Made by a program: the position numbers and the translations under genes
The notes under the pieces: generated by a model
Databases searched by the model: none
What the model was told of the DNA's origin: nothing
What the model saw: the letters and a program-made list of their open reading frames with translations, nothing else
Shown: one piece after another, positions 55,701 to 64,000 of the stretch
Position numbering within the stretch: the first letter of the stretch is position 1
Layout of the letters: each line of letters opens with the position of its first letter
Assembly: GCA_018806985.1 (NCBI GenBank)
Contig: JADANN010000123.1
Location: 310,001 to 374,000 of the forward strand
Source of the DNA: Angiostrongylus vasorum
Lineage: Eukaryota > Nematoda > Chromadorea > Rhabditida > Metastrongylidae
DNA: 64,000 bases
Direction of reading: 5' to 3'

Positions 55701-58700
55701 GTTCTTCGCTGATTATCTCTACGTACCGAGCCGTGCTGAACTTCTACGGGTTGATACGATTACCTCAGAAACGGAAGTCGTTGATTTTCATGCGCCAATA
55801 TTGGGATTCTTTGTCAATCACCATCTGTCTGCACCTAGGAGCTCAGGGTAGAGTATAACTCCGGTCTCTCAGAAAAGGCTCAATTATTTCTTAAGACGTA
55901 TAGTTGAGAACTTGAGGACGAGTGCATGTAGCTCAGTTTTGTTCGATTTCACACTCAGAGCTAACTGAGCCCGCTATCCTTCAAAGTTCATGAAATTGGT
56001 ACGCGCTTAAATGTTGGATTCCCTTCAGATCTTCTTTTTGTTTGCTTTGCAAAGAAATAATTCAGGAATGCGTGGAAAATCTTCTTATGACTAAATTAAA
56101 TGCTTTGTAGTATCTTAGGGAGATTCCTTTTGGTGAAAACCAACGGACTTGACCCATATGCATGGAAATGGACATAGGGTGATCAAACTGCTTTTTTGTC
56201 ATTGGTCGATTAGCCAACACCGCGCTCTACTCGTAGGTATTTGACGCCAGAAACACGCCGGCTTCCTCTCTCGACATTTACGAAAGTTAGGAAGTTCTCA
56301 AAAGCGTTAGCCAATAGTGACGTCAGAAAGCCTTATTCTTTTCTGTTTGTTACTTATTTTTGTTGCGTGGACAAGCATATACACTTATTCGGTTAGATAT
56401 TTGGATGGCCAACCTTCATGACTAGTGTGGACCCCAACACATTTTCATTTCGTTGATTTGCTTTGTGATCGTCGTCTATGGTAGTTGCTTATTTCGAGTA
56501 TAGTGTCTTATGCCAGTATCATGCGTAACTTGTAAAATGTTTGCGACTGGGCTCACAGCTGTTTGATTCTAGTTACAAATACGTCCGTCACCTTGTAGAA
56601 GGTCTTCCCAGAGGAGCTTCTATCCGCCTGGAGTCCATTCTACTCTGTTGTTTTCATCCATCTGATGTGAAGGGATCAGCACACGTTTCTCTGCATAATC
56701 GAGCGGAATGTCCCTGTCGTAATCTTGCATAGTGAACTGGCTGTGCCTCATCCAGTGTCCTCGAGAGCACAGTAAGTTAATCCTTGTGGACAGCTTATAC
56801 ATCGGACTCAACAGGCATATCGGATGACAGCTACAAAGATCTCTTCGGCCGACTTTCTTGGCAGGATGATCGTCAGCGACTTGACTGAACTATAGCTTTT
56901 TTTTTGTTCAAGCATTTCAGCCAGGTGAATCAAGCCCTCCATGCATCTGAGGCAGATTGGTAAGAAGCTTCACTGGGGGAAAGGTTTCACCGATCCCAGA
57001 GGGAAGGCGATTGCCTATGGTGGGTACCCGAGAACGCTATAATAGAGTTATCCCAGGATTCAAAGAGTGATCAAGCAGGGTAGCATTCAACAACTCTCAC
57101 AAAGAAGTGAACGTCCTTGAGAGACAGCCGAATCCACACACGCAAACCCGAATGTCTTCGCGGATGATTTATAAAAGAAAACAAATCGAATGAAAGGGAA
57201 TTGCTGGGTGCCGCGCAGTATTTTGAGATGAGTTGCACAAAGAAATATTTTCTTTTCGCTCATGGTAGTGCAAAAAAAAGCGAGCTGTTTACAAGTCATA
57301 CTGTAGCCTTGCCACCGTAATGGATTTTCAAGAGTCATTCAGTGTGGATTTTCGTCTTTTGAACTATTTTCAGCCTTTCTTTCCTCAGTTAACATCTCAT
57401 ATAATTCAGCCGGGTGTGGCGCAGTGGTCGGAGGCACCCTGCAGCACACACATGAAGTCGATCTCCACGCCCGTGGCCCTCCATGCCCCCTTCCATCCCT
57501 CCGAGGTCGGCAAATTAGTACCAGACTTGTCTGGGAGTATAGCAACACTTGCTCGATACATCGGTAGGCCACCGCGAGTCATTGTAAAGGCCAGAAATGC
57601 ATTCACTCTCCTCCAACGATACTTAATGAAGTCGAATGCATGGCGCATTCCTCAGGGATTGATCAACGCCGAGAGCTTTTCTTCTATAGTTCAGTCGCCG
57701 ATTTTACTCTCATAGTTAATTTTGTTTTAGCTAATGTTGGATGTTCATCAAAAAATGGTGGATGCTCAGATATTTGCGTGACTGGAAAGAATTCATCAGC
57801 TCTGTGTCTCTGTGAAGTGAGTTTCAAAGATGCTTTGTTTAACGCTAAACGTTTTGTAGTATTCCTTTCGTTATGCTATTCATATCAATACCTATCAAAG
57901 GTCTCCAACAAAACCATCGATAAAACATTTTGTAAATCTTATCCTGTGTTAACCAGTTTCATTATTTTCAAAAATCTTTTTAAGCTATACACTTCAATAG
58001 TTGTTTGTCTCCCATTGCTTGGCATGTGCATCATAGTATGGTTTCCTTACAGTCATCACAGGTGATTCTATGCATAACAACATCTGAAGCCCGACAATCT
58101 ATTGATATCAAACCTATTAGTACTACAGATGGACAACATGAGTCACATACACGTCATATTTACATCGTCCTGATGGCTGTTTCAATTGAGTGCTCTGGTT
58201 ACCATTCAGGATTTAATCGACCATTTCTTGTTGTTTGTTTCTCGTCAACGGTGCTTGCCATGCAAGTGCCCATTTATACTATGTCATTCTATTCTATTCT
58301 ATATTGAGTGGGTCATAGCACTTCTCGCATCGTTCATTCGTTTCCTCGTACCCATCATCCACTAGGCCATCGGATCTGCGTGCGATTGCAGCTGCTAGAT
58401 GGTGATTTTTTCTTTATAAATGTGGTTGATTGCTGGTCGAGTTGATTCTGCTAGGAACCTTTGGGAGGCTCTATTACAACACTTTTATGTCTTCAGCACA
58501 TGCAGTCGTCAGCCTTTATGGGTCAGAGGAAATGGAGGATTGGTTGGTTCACGGATGGGCAAAACCGAAGCCTTGCGCTGATTATTGAATGACATCTTTA
58601 CTACTGCCTTACCCATCCTATGTTACGCTTTAGGGTGTATGTTTCACTGAACATCGAGGTGAAAGTACTTTTAAGGACTTCCAATGTACGACTCTATGCC

Positions 58701-61700
58701 AAATACGCCAGCTAAATTTCGGGAAGAAACCACTCTATTATACCATGTGTATTCCTTTGATCTAGTTGATGTTTCAGCTCAATCAGGTCAAGTCCTAGAT
58801 GTTTGGAAAACGTTTGAAAATGTGGTAAGCTGAAGAGATGGGCACCAAGATCTTTTTTGGCTTTGAAAACTGATTTAAAGACCACCTAGTCGCAGTGATT
58901 CCAAATTACAACTACTCTGACTGGTTCTTTTCTGAGCTGTTTCCAAAACCATTCTATTTTAATGTGAGCCCTTCTGTGAACACCTTATTTATCGTTGATG
59001 AGATTTTTCATGTGAAACATCACCTGTATCACCTGTAGTCCCGTTGATCGTCGAGTGACTCGAGCGGGCGCCAGTAAATCTTCCATTTTTCCCTGTCGCG
59101 TGCAAGAGTTGCCCAGTGGGTTCTGCTCGCTCTAGGGACTCGTCAAGCATCATATCTTTCTTCTAGGCTTTTCGTGAAGAACTCTGACCGCGTTTCACAT
59201 CCCGGGGAATCCAGTCACTAACGGCTCTTGTCCATCGGTTGTCATTCATACGCATTACGCATCCGGCCCACCTACCTTATCTTCGACTGTTTGGCGTACA
59301 GAACGGCATCCTTGATTTCTGATCGTCGACGCAGATCGGAGCTTCTGATCTCTTCCCTTAGTTGTGTGGAACGGGATACTCCTAGAATCGCCCTTTCGAC
59401 TGCGCGTTCGATAACGCTAAGTGACCTTTCATCCTGCTTACGCAGCGACCAGGTTTCTGACGCATGCGTTAGGGCAGGAAGTACCTTTGAGTCGGAAAAG
59501 TTGGCCACGGAGTCGGGTGTTCTTTGTCCTCTTCACTACATCCCCGATGCTCTTGAAAGCTTTCCAGGCCGCTCGTTTCCTTGTGCTCAGCTCTGGAGCT
59601 ATGTCGTTCGTCATGTTGATTTCCCGACCTCGATAGTCATAACAGGAGCATTCGGAGATATTCGTTCCGTTGAGCATGAATGGGGCATGCATAACCAATC
59701 CCTTCCTCACAAACATCGTTTTTTGTGAGATTTAGTAGAAGACGAATCATTCCACAGGATTTATCAAAGTCGGTAAGCATACGTTCCGCTTGGCTAATGT
59801 TCTGTGTTATAAGGACGATGTCATCAGCAAAGCGAAGATGATGTAACTGCCGACCATCGGTTTTCACTCCCATATTATCCCTTTCCAATGTTGGCATAAC
59901 GTTCTGGAGGGTGGCGGTAGATAATTTTGGCGAGATGGTATCGCATTGCCTAACCCCTCTTTTGACGTCAATGTTAATATCGTTGTAGAAAGGTGATATC
60001 TTGGCTGTGAAATTTTTGTACAGGCCACGAAGAATCTTTATGTACTGAGCAGGGACTCCTTGACTATCAACGGCTTCCATGACTGCTTCTATCTCAGTTG
60101 AGTAAAAAGGCCTTCTTTAAATCGATGAAAGTGAGACAGAGCGGTCTTTTGTACTCTCGCGATACTTCAATGAGTCTTGTTAACGTGTGGATGTGGTCCA
60201 TCGTACTAAATCATTTTCGAAGCCCTACTTGCTCACATGGCTGTCCTTCGTCCAGTGTTCTGTCAATCCTGTTTAGGACGACTCAAGTGAAAAGTTTGTA
60301 GACGACAGGCAACAAGCAGATGGGGCGATAGTTGCTGTTAACCTGTAGGTCACCGTTCTTGAACAATAACACGGTCTTGCTGGTCTTCCCACTGAGTAGG
60401 GACCTTGCATTCCGACAGGTAACGTGTGAAGAGCTGAGTCAGTGTGTTTACCATAACTGGCGGAAGGTTCTTCAGTTGTTCTGATCTTATCCTGTCCGGA
60501 CCTGGTGCTGTTCGATTTTTTCACCGACGAAATGGCATGTCGGATTTCGGAAGGGAGAACCGGTGGTACAACATATCCATCCTCCTTTATTTCATATGAC
60601 GGATGGTGGAGGTAGCTATCGAAGAGATCTGAGTGGTATTCGTGAATGATTTTTTCCCATTGCCTTTCTGGACGCTGTAATTGTGCCATCTGGGCGCCGG
60701 AGTGCAATCATTTGGTCTTGTAATTGGCGTAGCTTCGTTGGGCTTTGCGAATGCTTTTCCCAGCCTCTGCAGCTTCGATCATTACTGCTGCTGTTCTCTC
60801 TTTAAGATCGTCTTTTATGGCCTGTCTGCACTGTTTTGCAAGTTCGGACGTTAGTCCGCAGTTGCCTACAGGCCGTCCGATTCCACGCTGGCGTATCAGC
60901 TCGAATGTTTCTGGAGACAGACGTCTCTTGGTGACTTCGGAACTCTCAGCCTTCATAGTTGCATGTGGAACTTACCACAGTAAAGTCATCCATCAAGATT
61001 CTTTTTTTCTCCACAACCTACAGCACTTTGTATTGGCGGAGATGCGGTACGAAATTCTTGCTTCGGGACGCGAGGCACGTTAAAGCTGATCAAAGCTAAA
61101 GGATGGAGCTCTCGGCATTGATCAGTCCCTGGGGGATGCGCCATGCATTCGACTTCATTAAGTATCGTTAGAGGTGGTTGAGTGCATATCTGGCCTTTAC
61201 AATGGCTCCAGGTGGCTTACCGATATATCTAGCCAGTGCTGCTATCTTCCCAGACAAGTTTGGTACCAATTTGCTGACCCCGTAGGGATGGAAGGCTTGG
61301 TGAGCTATAGGCGCGGGGGTCGATTCCACGTGTGTCGCAGTGGTGCCTGCAACCACTGCGGCGATTACCTCGTAAAAACCTTTGCCAAGCAGATGGTTAT
61401 CGTCTGTCGTGTATTTGTTAGTAGATGCTCATATAGGAGACGGATGTATTCTGAGATGTGTTCGTCATTTAATATTTGCCTGTTTCCTGGTGTACATTGT
61501 TCTTTTCCAGTTGTCAAATATTAGTGTAGGTCAGATATAAGCTATTTACTATTCATAAGAATGTGATAGATCTCTGTCCAGGCCGATGTACATCACCGTT
61601 CCCCCAAAAATTTGGTTTATTCATGAAGGCGCTGTGTTCATCGAAGCCCAGATACGACTTTTAGTCTTGTTTTTGATCCTCTGCAGCTAATTTTCCGGCC

Positions 61701-63912
61701 CGGCAATCGATGGTCATTTTGAGCCTTGATTTGAAATTCCTGATAGAAATTCTGTGAAAGACCTCTATCAAAAAAATCATGGGTTTATTTTCAAGTTTTG
61801 AACTAGACCTACTAGAATCAGTGGTTCGTTGTATCATTTTTCTAGTTACTTTACACAATTCATCGATGTTCTTGGTGTCGATTGTTCGCTTAGAACTTCT
61901 TAATAAAATTTGTTCTCTCTATTCAAAAAAGAAACAATAGATTGGCCTTGCTTTATAAGAGAAAGTTGTTCAGGATGGATTAGAGTTCAAAAATGGAAAC
62001 TGCTCTGCGAGTAATTCGTTTGATTCTCTATTACTATATTCCCGGCTGTCGCCGAAATGGATTCATGGAGTGCAGCTGAATGGTACAAAGGTTTGTTGTA
62101 CCTCAAATTTATGTCGTTAGCTTTCAGCTTGGTTGTCTTCAGTGAGGAGGAGTTCACAGTACAAACTGTTCTAATTAAAGGAGAAAAGTGATGAGGAAGT
62201 TAAAGACAGAACTTTTCACACTTGATACTTGATACTTATGCGGGCCATCCTCACTGGTTGTGCGGGCCCCCAGCATAATCTCCACCTTTCGGAGATTTGT
62301 GGGTTAAGCCATTGTGGTTCCCTGGGATCCCGAGGTCAGCTTGAACAAAGTCTGCCCTAGGTCTTCACCACCACGGAGATTGCAGCCATTGTGGATCAGA
62401 GGAAGATTTGCCACCATGCGACTTTGATACCAGGACAGTGATGGATCCTGGTATTCGTTGGAGGTTTCCATAGTGACGAAAATATTGGTTCTAGCGTTTA
62501 CATGCTCATGATAATGAGTTGGAGACATTGACTTGTTCCTAAACGAGTGATTAATTGAATACAGTCAGTGGCACACACTTGAATTAACGCAGCCTCTAGG
62601 ATTTATGTGGATACACTGGCGCGTCGGTATGAAATGAAGACCAGCCGATAGCAGGGGGTTTTTTCACAACATGTTCAAAACATAGCGCAATTTCTTTGTC
62701 TTCTTTTCCAGTTTGGAAAATTTTTTTATGCTGTTGTCGTGACTTTATTATAAATTTTAATAACTAGCTCCCGTTTGCTTTTTTGTTACTGTTACTCATG
62801 TTGCTCCTACGATGGCCAAATTCTCAGCCTTTATGGACTGTCGGAGCGACCAAATTCTCAACGCTTGCTAGTTTTTGACAATAAACGATACCTTTTCAAT
62901 GTGTAGAATACCTGAAGGATTGTGAACATGACATGGTTCTAGAAAGATTATTCTTTAGGAAGAGAATGACCCATATATAGATCACAGCAGTCACTTGGTG
63001 CGCCTATGATTGTATAGAACACACACCGTCCCTTATGCGCTAAATATTTATCCGACTCTGGGTTAATGGGAAAACTGAGCGCCAAGTTGCTGCTTCTCCT
63101 TTTTTTTATAATCCGAAATTTCTGCTTGACTTCATATACAATTTTCTACTATATTCAGGTAATCTCGTCGATACCATCGATACTCTCACCAAAGGCCGGT
63201 GCGGTGTTCACCGTCGATCCTTCAAATGCTGACATATACTTTTACGATGATGCCAAGAAAGCAATCATTAAGCGACCTATTGCCGGAGCAGAGGTCACCG
63301 TTATCGCCGGAAACGGTTGGCATGGTTTTGTTAAGACTTCTGTATTCTAAGGCGCCGGCAGTAGGTAGAGAACTTGTTAGTGGTGCAGTCCATCAGAAAG
63401 CGAGGTGCTGGCTCAATCTCCTTCCCAACGCTCTCCTCCAATCCACGTGGGAACATCTTTGCTCGGCTATCCCCAAGATTGCAAGGAGAATCGACTTGAC
63501 TAGCATTTTTCCGACATAAAAAAGACGAAATCCTCAAATAGCACCCGAAACAACAAGCGAACTGTTCAAAGACCTTTATGAACGATGAGTGCGAGAGAAA
63601 CGAATCGAATGAAAGAAGTGCTTGGATCGGCACAGTAGTTGTGACTAGGGGGATATGTGCAAAAGAATAAGAAAATTCTGTGGCGCCAGAAATAGTGGGG
63701 CGAAATAATACTGGCCGGCGCTGCAGTCGTCGTCGGTTAGTCACTGGTCTTGACCGTGCCCACTATCCATTCATTTTTTTAGAAGGTAGCAGTTGAGAAA
63801 ACAAGATTTTTCTTCAAATTTATCAGTGTTTTTCTTTAAGGAATTCCTCTTCTTACGTGCATGGCAGTAGACTCATTATCGGGGAATATTTATTACGGAA
63901 CTCGACCAAGTG
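45801..63912 (+). CDS. LDL-receptor-related protein (LRP-like), 5' portion; four exons with apparent +1 frameshifts
   Basis: Endocytic or signalling receptor of the LDLR/LRP superfamily. Exons: 45801-45897 (ATG and signal peptide), 46619-46729, 46800-46928 and 46988-47122 (three LDLa), 49412-49544 and 51201-51306 (EGF), 51637-51733, 52786-52948, 54074-54180, 55075-55193 and 55678-55847 (YWTD propeller), 57731-57816 (EGF), tentatively 58062 onward, then 63159-63315 and 63841-63912 (second propeller). It runs out of the window. Junction phases agree except where exons 49412, 51201, 51637 and 55678 each appear one base too long, giving stops at 49477, 51278 and 51669 or a phase clash at the next junction. 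A possible trans-splice acceptor (GGGTTACAG, ending 45768) precedes the ATG. Introns hold SINEs, an antisense RTE and (AT)n. Either a decaying gene or indel errors. Confidence 0.82.
46619..47122 (+). CDS. LRP-like gene exons 2-4: three LDL-receptor class A modules
   Basis: Exon 2 (46619-46729): [20 protein letters not shown] then [11 protein letters not shown]. Exon 3 (46800-46928): [20 protein letters not shown] then [17 protein letters not shown]. Exon 4 (46988-47122): [21 protein letters not shown] then [12 protein letters not shown]. Each has six cysteines and the Ca2+-binding D..D....SDE signature that shapes the ligand-binding face. The introns are 70 and 59 bases. Exon 4 uses the acceptor CTTTTGAG|GT, chosen because it completes the Cys codon split from exon 3. 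Confidence 0.92.
47512..47915 (+). repeat. SINE-2 reference copy in LRP intron 4
   Basis: Box-A-like TAGCGCAGTGGTAG, box B GGTTCGGGTCC, then GAGGTCGGGAAATTGGTATC, a CGACATCGGCGCATTTAATGAC segment and a 3' end GAATCGAATGCAAGAAGGGC. It closes in an A-rich stretch. About 400 bases; the longest and cleanest copy. Confidence 0.88.
48350..48720. repeat. SINE-3 inverted pair in LRP intron 4
   Basis: A minus-oriented copy (48357-48465, GATGCTGAGATATTTGCAAA) meets a + oriented copy (48462-48715, ending CAAATATCTCAGCATCATTG). Confidence 0.8.
48735..49060. repeat. SINE-3 near-perfect hairpin in LRP intron 4
   Basis: Left arm 48745-48860 and right arm 48898-49020 are reverse complements with only about three mismatches, around a 38-base loop (GGTCCTTCGTTTCGCC...). 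Both arms share variants not seen in other copies: CGAAGCTGAG, CTCTGGACC / GGTCCAGAG, and GTGCCTATGG / CCATAGGCAC. Confidence 0.9.
49412..51306 (+). CDS. LRP-like gene exons 5-6: EGF pair, both frame-broken
   Basis: Exon 5 follows a perfect TTTCTTTGCAG and begins in the expected phase with [13 protein letters not shown], but hits TAA at 49477. From 49451 the +1 frame reads [19 protein letters not shown] then [13 protein letters not shown]. An extra A near 49450 (CTTACAATCGG) explains this. Exon 6 begins [20 protein letters not shown] then YEDF and stops at TAA 51278; with one T fewer in the TTTTT run the frame continues KSNGSHCDP to the donor C|GTATGG. The cysteine spacing is that of the EGF pair preceding LRP propellers. 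Confidence 0.75.
49541..49712 (+). repeat. (GT)n and (AT)n microsatellites in LRP intron 5
   Basis: GTGTGT-rich 49541-49600, then about 55 bases of pure AT (49658-49712). Confidence 0.95.
50284..50545 (+). repeat. SINE-1 copy in LRP intron 5
   Basis: GCCGCGTGTGACGCAGTGGT head, CATTGTAAAGG-like middle (CCTTGTAAAGGCCAGATATG) and GGGATTGATCAACTGTGGG tail. Confidence 0.92.
51637..55847 (+). CDS. LRP-like gene exons 7-11: YWTD-type beta-propeller
   Basis: Exon 7 (51637-51733) starts [11 protein letters not shown], meets TAG at 51669, and in the +1 frame reads [17 protein letters not shown], which joins exon 8 in phase. Exon 8 (52786-52948): [19 protein letters not shown] and [14 protein letters not shown]. 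Exon 9 (54074-54180): [20 protein letters not shown]. Exon 10 (55075-55193): [20 protein letters not shown]. Exon 11 (55678-55847): [20 protein letters not shown] and [14 protein letters not shown]. These are consecutive blades ('D...G.LFFT', 'GLAVD...LYYSD'). Exon 11 ends in phase 2, but the next exon needs phase 1, again one base too many. Confidence 0.82.
51900..52190 (-). repeat. SINE-3 copy in LRP intron 7
   Basis: AATGATGCTGAGATATTTGC through CACCACCGCACCATGCGGGT and CAGCAATCACCCATCAACGG. Confidence 0.85.
53283..53645 (+). repeat. SINE-2 copy in LRP intron 8
   Basis: GGCGTGTAGCTCAGTGGTAA head (good box A), GTGGTCGGGAAATTGGTAAT, TTTAGCGACATTCATGACG, and a tail TGCTGGGATCCGCTCACTAT followed by GGTCATGTAA. 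Confidence 0.8.
53670..53925 (+). repeat. SINE-3 copy in LRP intron 8
   Basis: tRNA-like order on the + strand: GGACCCGCATGGTGTGGTGG, CTCCCCGGAAAGGACAATAG, CGCGTTCGTTCCCCACC, ACCTGCGGTCCGGAG. GGACC(C)GC can pair with GCGGTCC like an acceptor stem. The body continues through CAAATATCTCAGCATCAT to a GAGTAGGCAGTA end. Confidence 0.85.
54250..54690. repeat. SINE-3 inverted pair in LRP intron 9
   Basis: The left copy (54297-54470) has lost its middle (GCGGTGGG is joined to ATCACCCGTC). The right copy (54465-54690) is + oriented and complete. Confidence 0.82.
54700..54995 (+). repeat. old SINE-3 relative with canonical tRNA boxes
   Basis: TAGTGGTGCAGTTGATAGG (box A) and GGGTTCAAATCTGTCC (box B), spaced by ACCTCCGGAAAGTGCAACC, followed by CAATATCTCGGCATCATCGTG. 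The diverged copy keeps the promoter motifs that are blurred in the younger ones. Confidence 0.75.
55368..55470 (+). repeat. SINE-1 copy with large internal deletion
   Basis: GAGTAGTGGTTAGTAGTGCGG, GTCTTTGGTTGGATCC, then directly AAGGGATAGATCAACGCC. Confidence 0.6.
56935..57245 (+). repeat. SINE-2-type copy in LRP intron 11
   Basis: CCCTCCATGCATCTGAGG.AGATTGGTAAG, a GGCGATTGCCTATGGTGGGT segment and a 3' end AACAAATCGAATGAAAGGGA; the tRNA-like head is absent. Confidence 0.6.
57408..57680 (+). repeat. SINE-1 copy just upstream of LRP exon 12
   Basis: GCCGGGTGTGGCGCAGTGGT head, GTCGGCAAATTAGTACCAGA, ATTGTAAAGGCCAGAAATGC and CAGGGATTGATCAACGCCGA tail, ending about 50 bases before the exon 12 acceptor. 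Confidence 0.93.
57731..57816 (+). CDS. LRP-like gene exon 12: EGF module after the propeller
   Basis: Encodes [20 protein letters not shown] then SSALCLCE. The [10 protein letters not shown]...CLC pattern is the EGF that closes an LRP propeller. Acceptor TTGTTTTAG and donor GAA|GTGAGT are standard. A continuation at 58062 ([17 protein letters not shown], resembling the first strand of the next propeller) is tentative; its donor could not be fixed. Confidence 0.8.
58318..58560 (-). repeat. diverged SINE-2 copy
   Basis: GCATCGTTCATTCGTTTCCTC and TTGCTGGTCGAGTTGATTCT keep the reverse-complement order of the family body. Confidence 0.5.
59025..60965 (-). mobile_element. RTE-type retrotransposon, 5'-truncated, in an LRP intron (antisense)
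   Basis: Read from 60965 to 59025: [20 protein letters not shown] (linker after the missing endonuclease), [20 protein letters not shown] (RT start), [12 protein letters not shown] (usually GVRQGD), [10 protein letters not shown] with F-A-D-D at 59820-59831, then [20 protein letters not shown] and [12 protein letters not shown] (C-terminal domain). Frame breaks occur at about 60080-60300 and 59510-59650. The apurinic endonuclease domain is absent. Its 3' end is the same as that of 35485-35755. Confidence 0.9.
61095..61355 (-). repeat. SINE-1 copy
   Basis: GCTCTCGGCATTGATCAGTC at the left through GTCGATTCCACGTGTG and CCACTGCGGCGATTACC at the right. Confidence 0.88.
61356..62235. other. no gene recognised (LRP intron)
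   Basis: AT-rich, short frames, no recognised repeat. Confidence 0.45.
62236..62470 (+). repeat. repeat C copy in LRP intron
   Basis: GTGCGGGCCCCCAGCATAATC, GTGGTTCCCTGGGATCCCGA, TTGCCACCATGCGACTTTG and GGATCCTGGTATTCG. Best-preserved left half of the family. Confidence 0.75.
62471..63065. other. no gene recognised (LRP intron)
   Basis: AT-rich sequence with no motif seen. Confidence 0.45.
63159..63912 (+). CDS. LRP-like gene exons of the second propeller
   Basis: The first exon (63159-63315) encodes [20 protein letters not shown] then [20 protein letters not shown], a blade with the family's 'VD...IYFYD' pattern; its donor G|GTTGGC leaves phase 1. The second (63841-63912) follows TTTCTTTAAG and encodes [20 protein letters not shown], the next blade, with donor G|GTAGAA. 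Between them a SINE-2 (63340-63665) begins only about 25 bases after the first exon. The gene continues beyond 64000. Confidence 0.8.
63340..63670 (+). repeat. SINE-2 copy between two LRP exons
   Basis: TTGTTAGTGGTGCAGTCCAT (box-A-like), ATCCACGTGGGAACATC, GCAAGGAGAATCGACTTGAC and the tail AACGAATCGAATGAAAGAAG with GATCGGCACAGTAG. Confidence 0.78.
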
Positions 63913-64000
63913 GTAGAAGATTTAAAGCTTGAACTTATCATAAATATTACATTTTTGCCTCGTTCTAGTGATACTACTGTATTTAGCAACCATTTTTTTA

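Noticed and set aside
1..64000. CRISPR array, bacterial operon or prophage
   Set aside because: No regularly spaced short repeats, no bacterial gene organisation; introns and nematode retroelements throughout.

Overview
The window looks like a chromosome fragment of a parasitic clade V (strongylid, hookworm-like) nematode. The basis is short introns with TTTTCAG-type acceptors, an EGO-1/RRF-type RNA-dependent RNA polymerase (RdRP) gene, RTE-type retrotransposon relics of the kind known from hookworm assemblies, Penelope-like elements (PLEs), and dense tRNA-derived short repeats. No database search was possible; species and family names rest on recognised motifs.

Layout. (1) 1-12739: an antisense RTE relic (about 85-1165), then the 3' half of an RdRP gene on the + strand. 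It can be traced through 17 exons (1590-12739, 841 residues) with every splice junction in phase and the DLDGD catalytic motif at 2583-2597. Its 5' half lies upstream or is displaced. (2) 12740-19285: no gene recognised; scattered SINEs. (3) 19286-25205: a same-orientation duplicate of 2212-9425, i.e. a second RdRP copy that is now a pseudogene. It has lost exons E-G, J and M and has stops and a one-base insertion, but still holds the DLDGD motif and an intact exon L. (4) 25206-45750: a transposon graveyard with two PLE copies in opposite orientation (RT with YIDD, then GIY-YIG endonuclease), an RTE 3' end, many SINEs and one possible minus-strand exon (43536-43908). (5) 45801-63912 and beyond: an LDL-receptor-related gene on the + strand with a signal peptide, three LDLa modules, two EGF modules, a YWTD propeller, an EGF module and the start of a second propeller. 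Four of its exons each appear to carry exactly one extra base, so it is either decaying or mis-assembled here.

Repeats. Three short families carry RNA polymerase III box A/B-like motifs and are called SINE-1, SINE-2 and SINE-3 here. SINE-3 often occurs as inverted pairs able to form long hairpins. A fourth dispersed repeat (repeat C) has no recognised coding content. The two real genes are unrelated: the RdRP would make secondary small RNAs in the cytoplasm or germ granules, and the LRP-type protein would be a secreted or membrane receptor.
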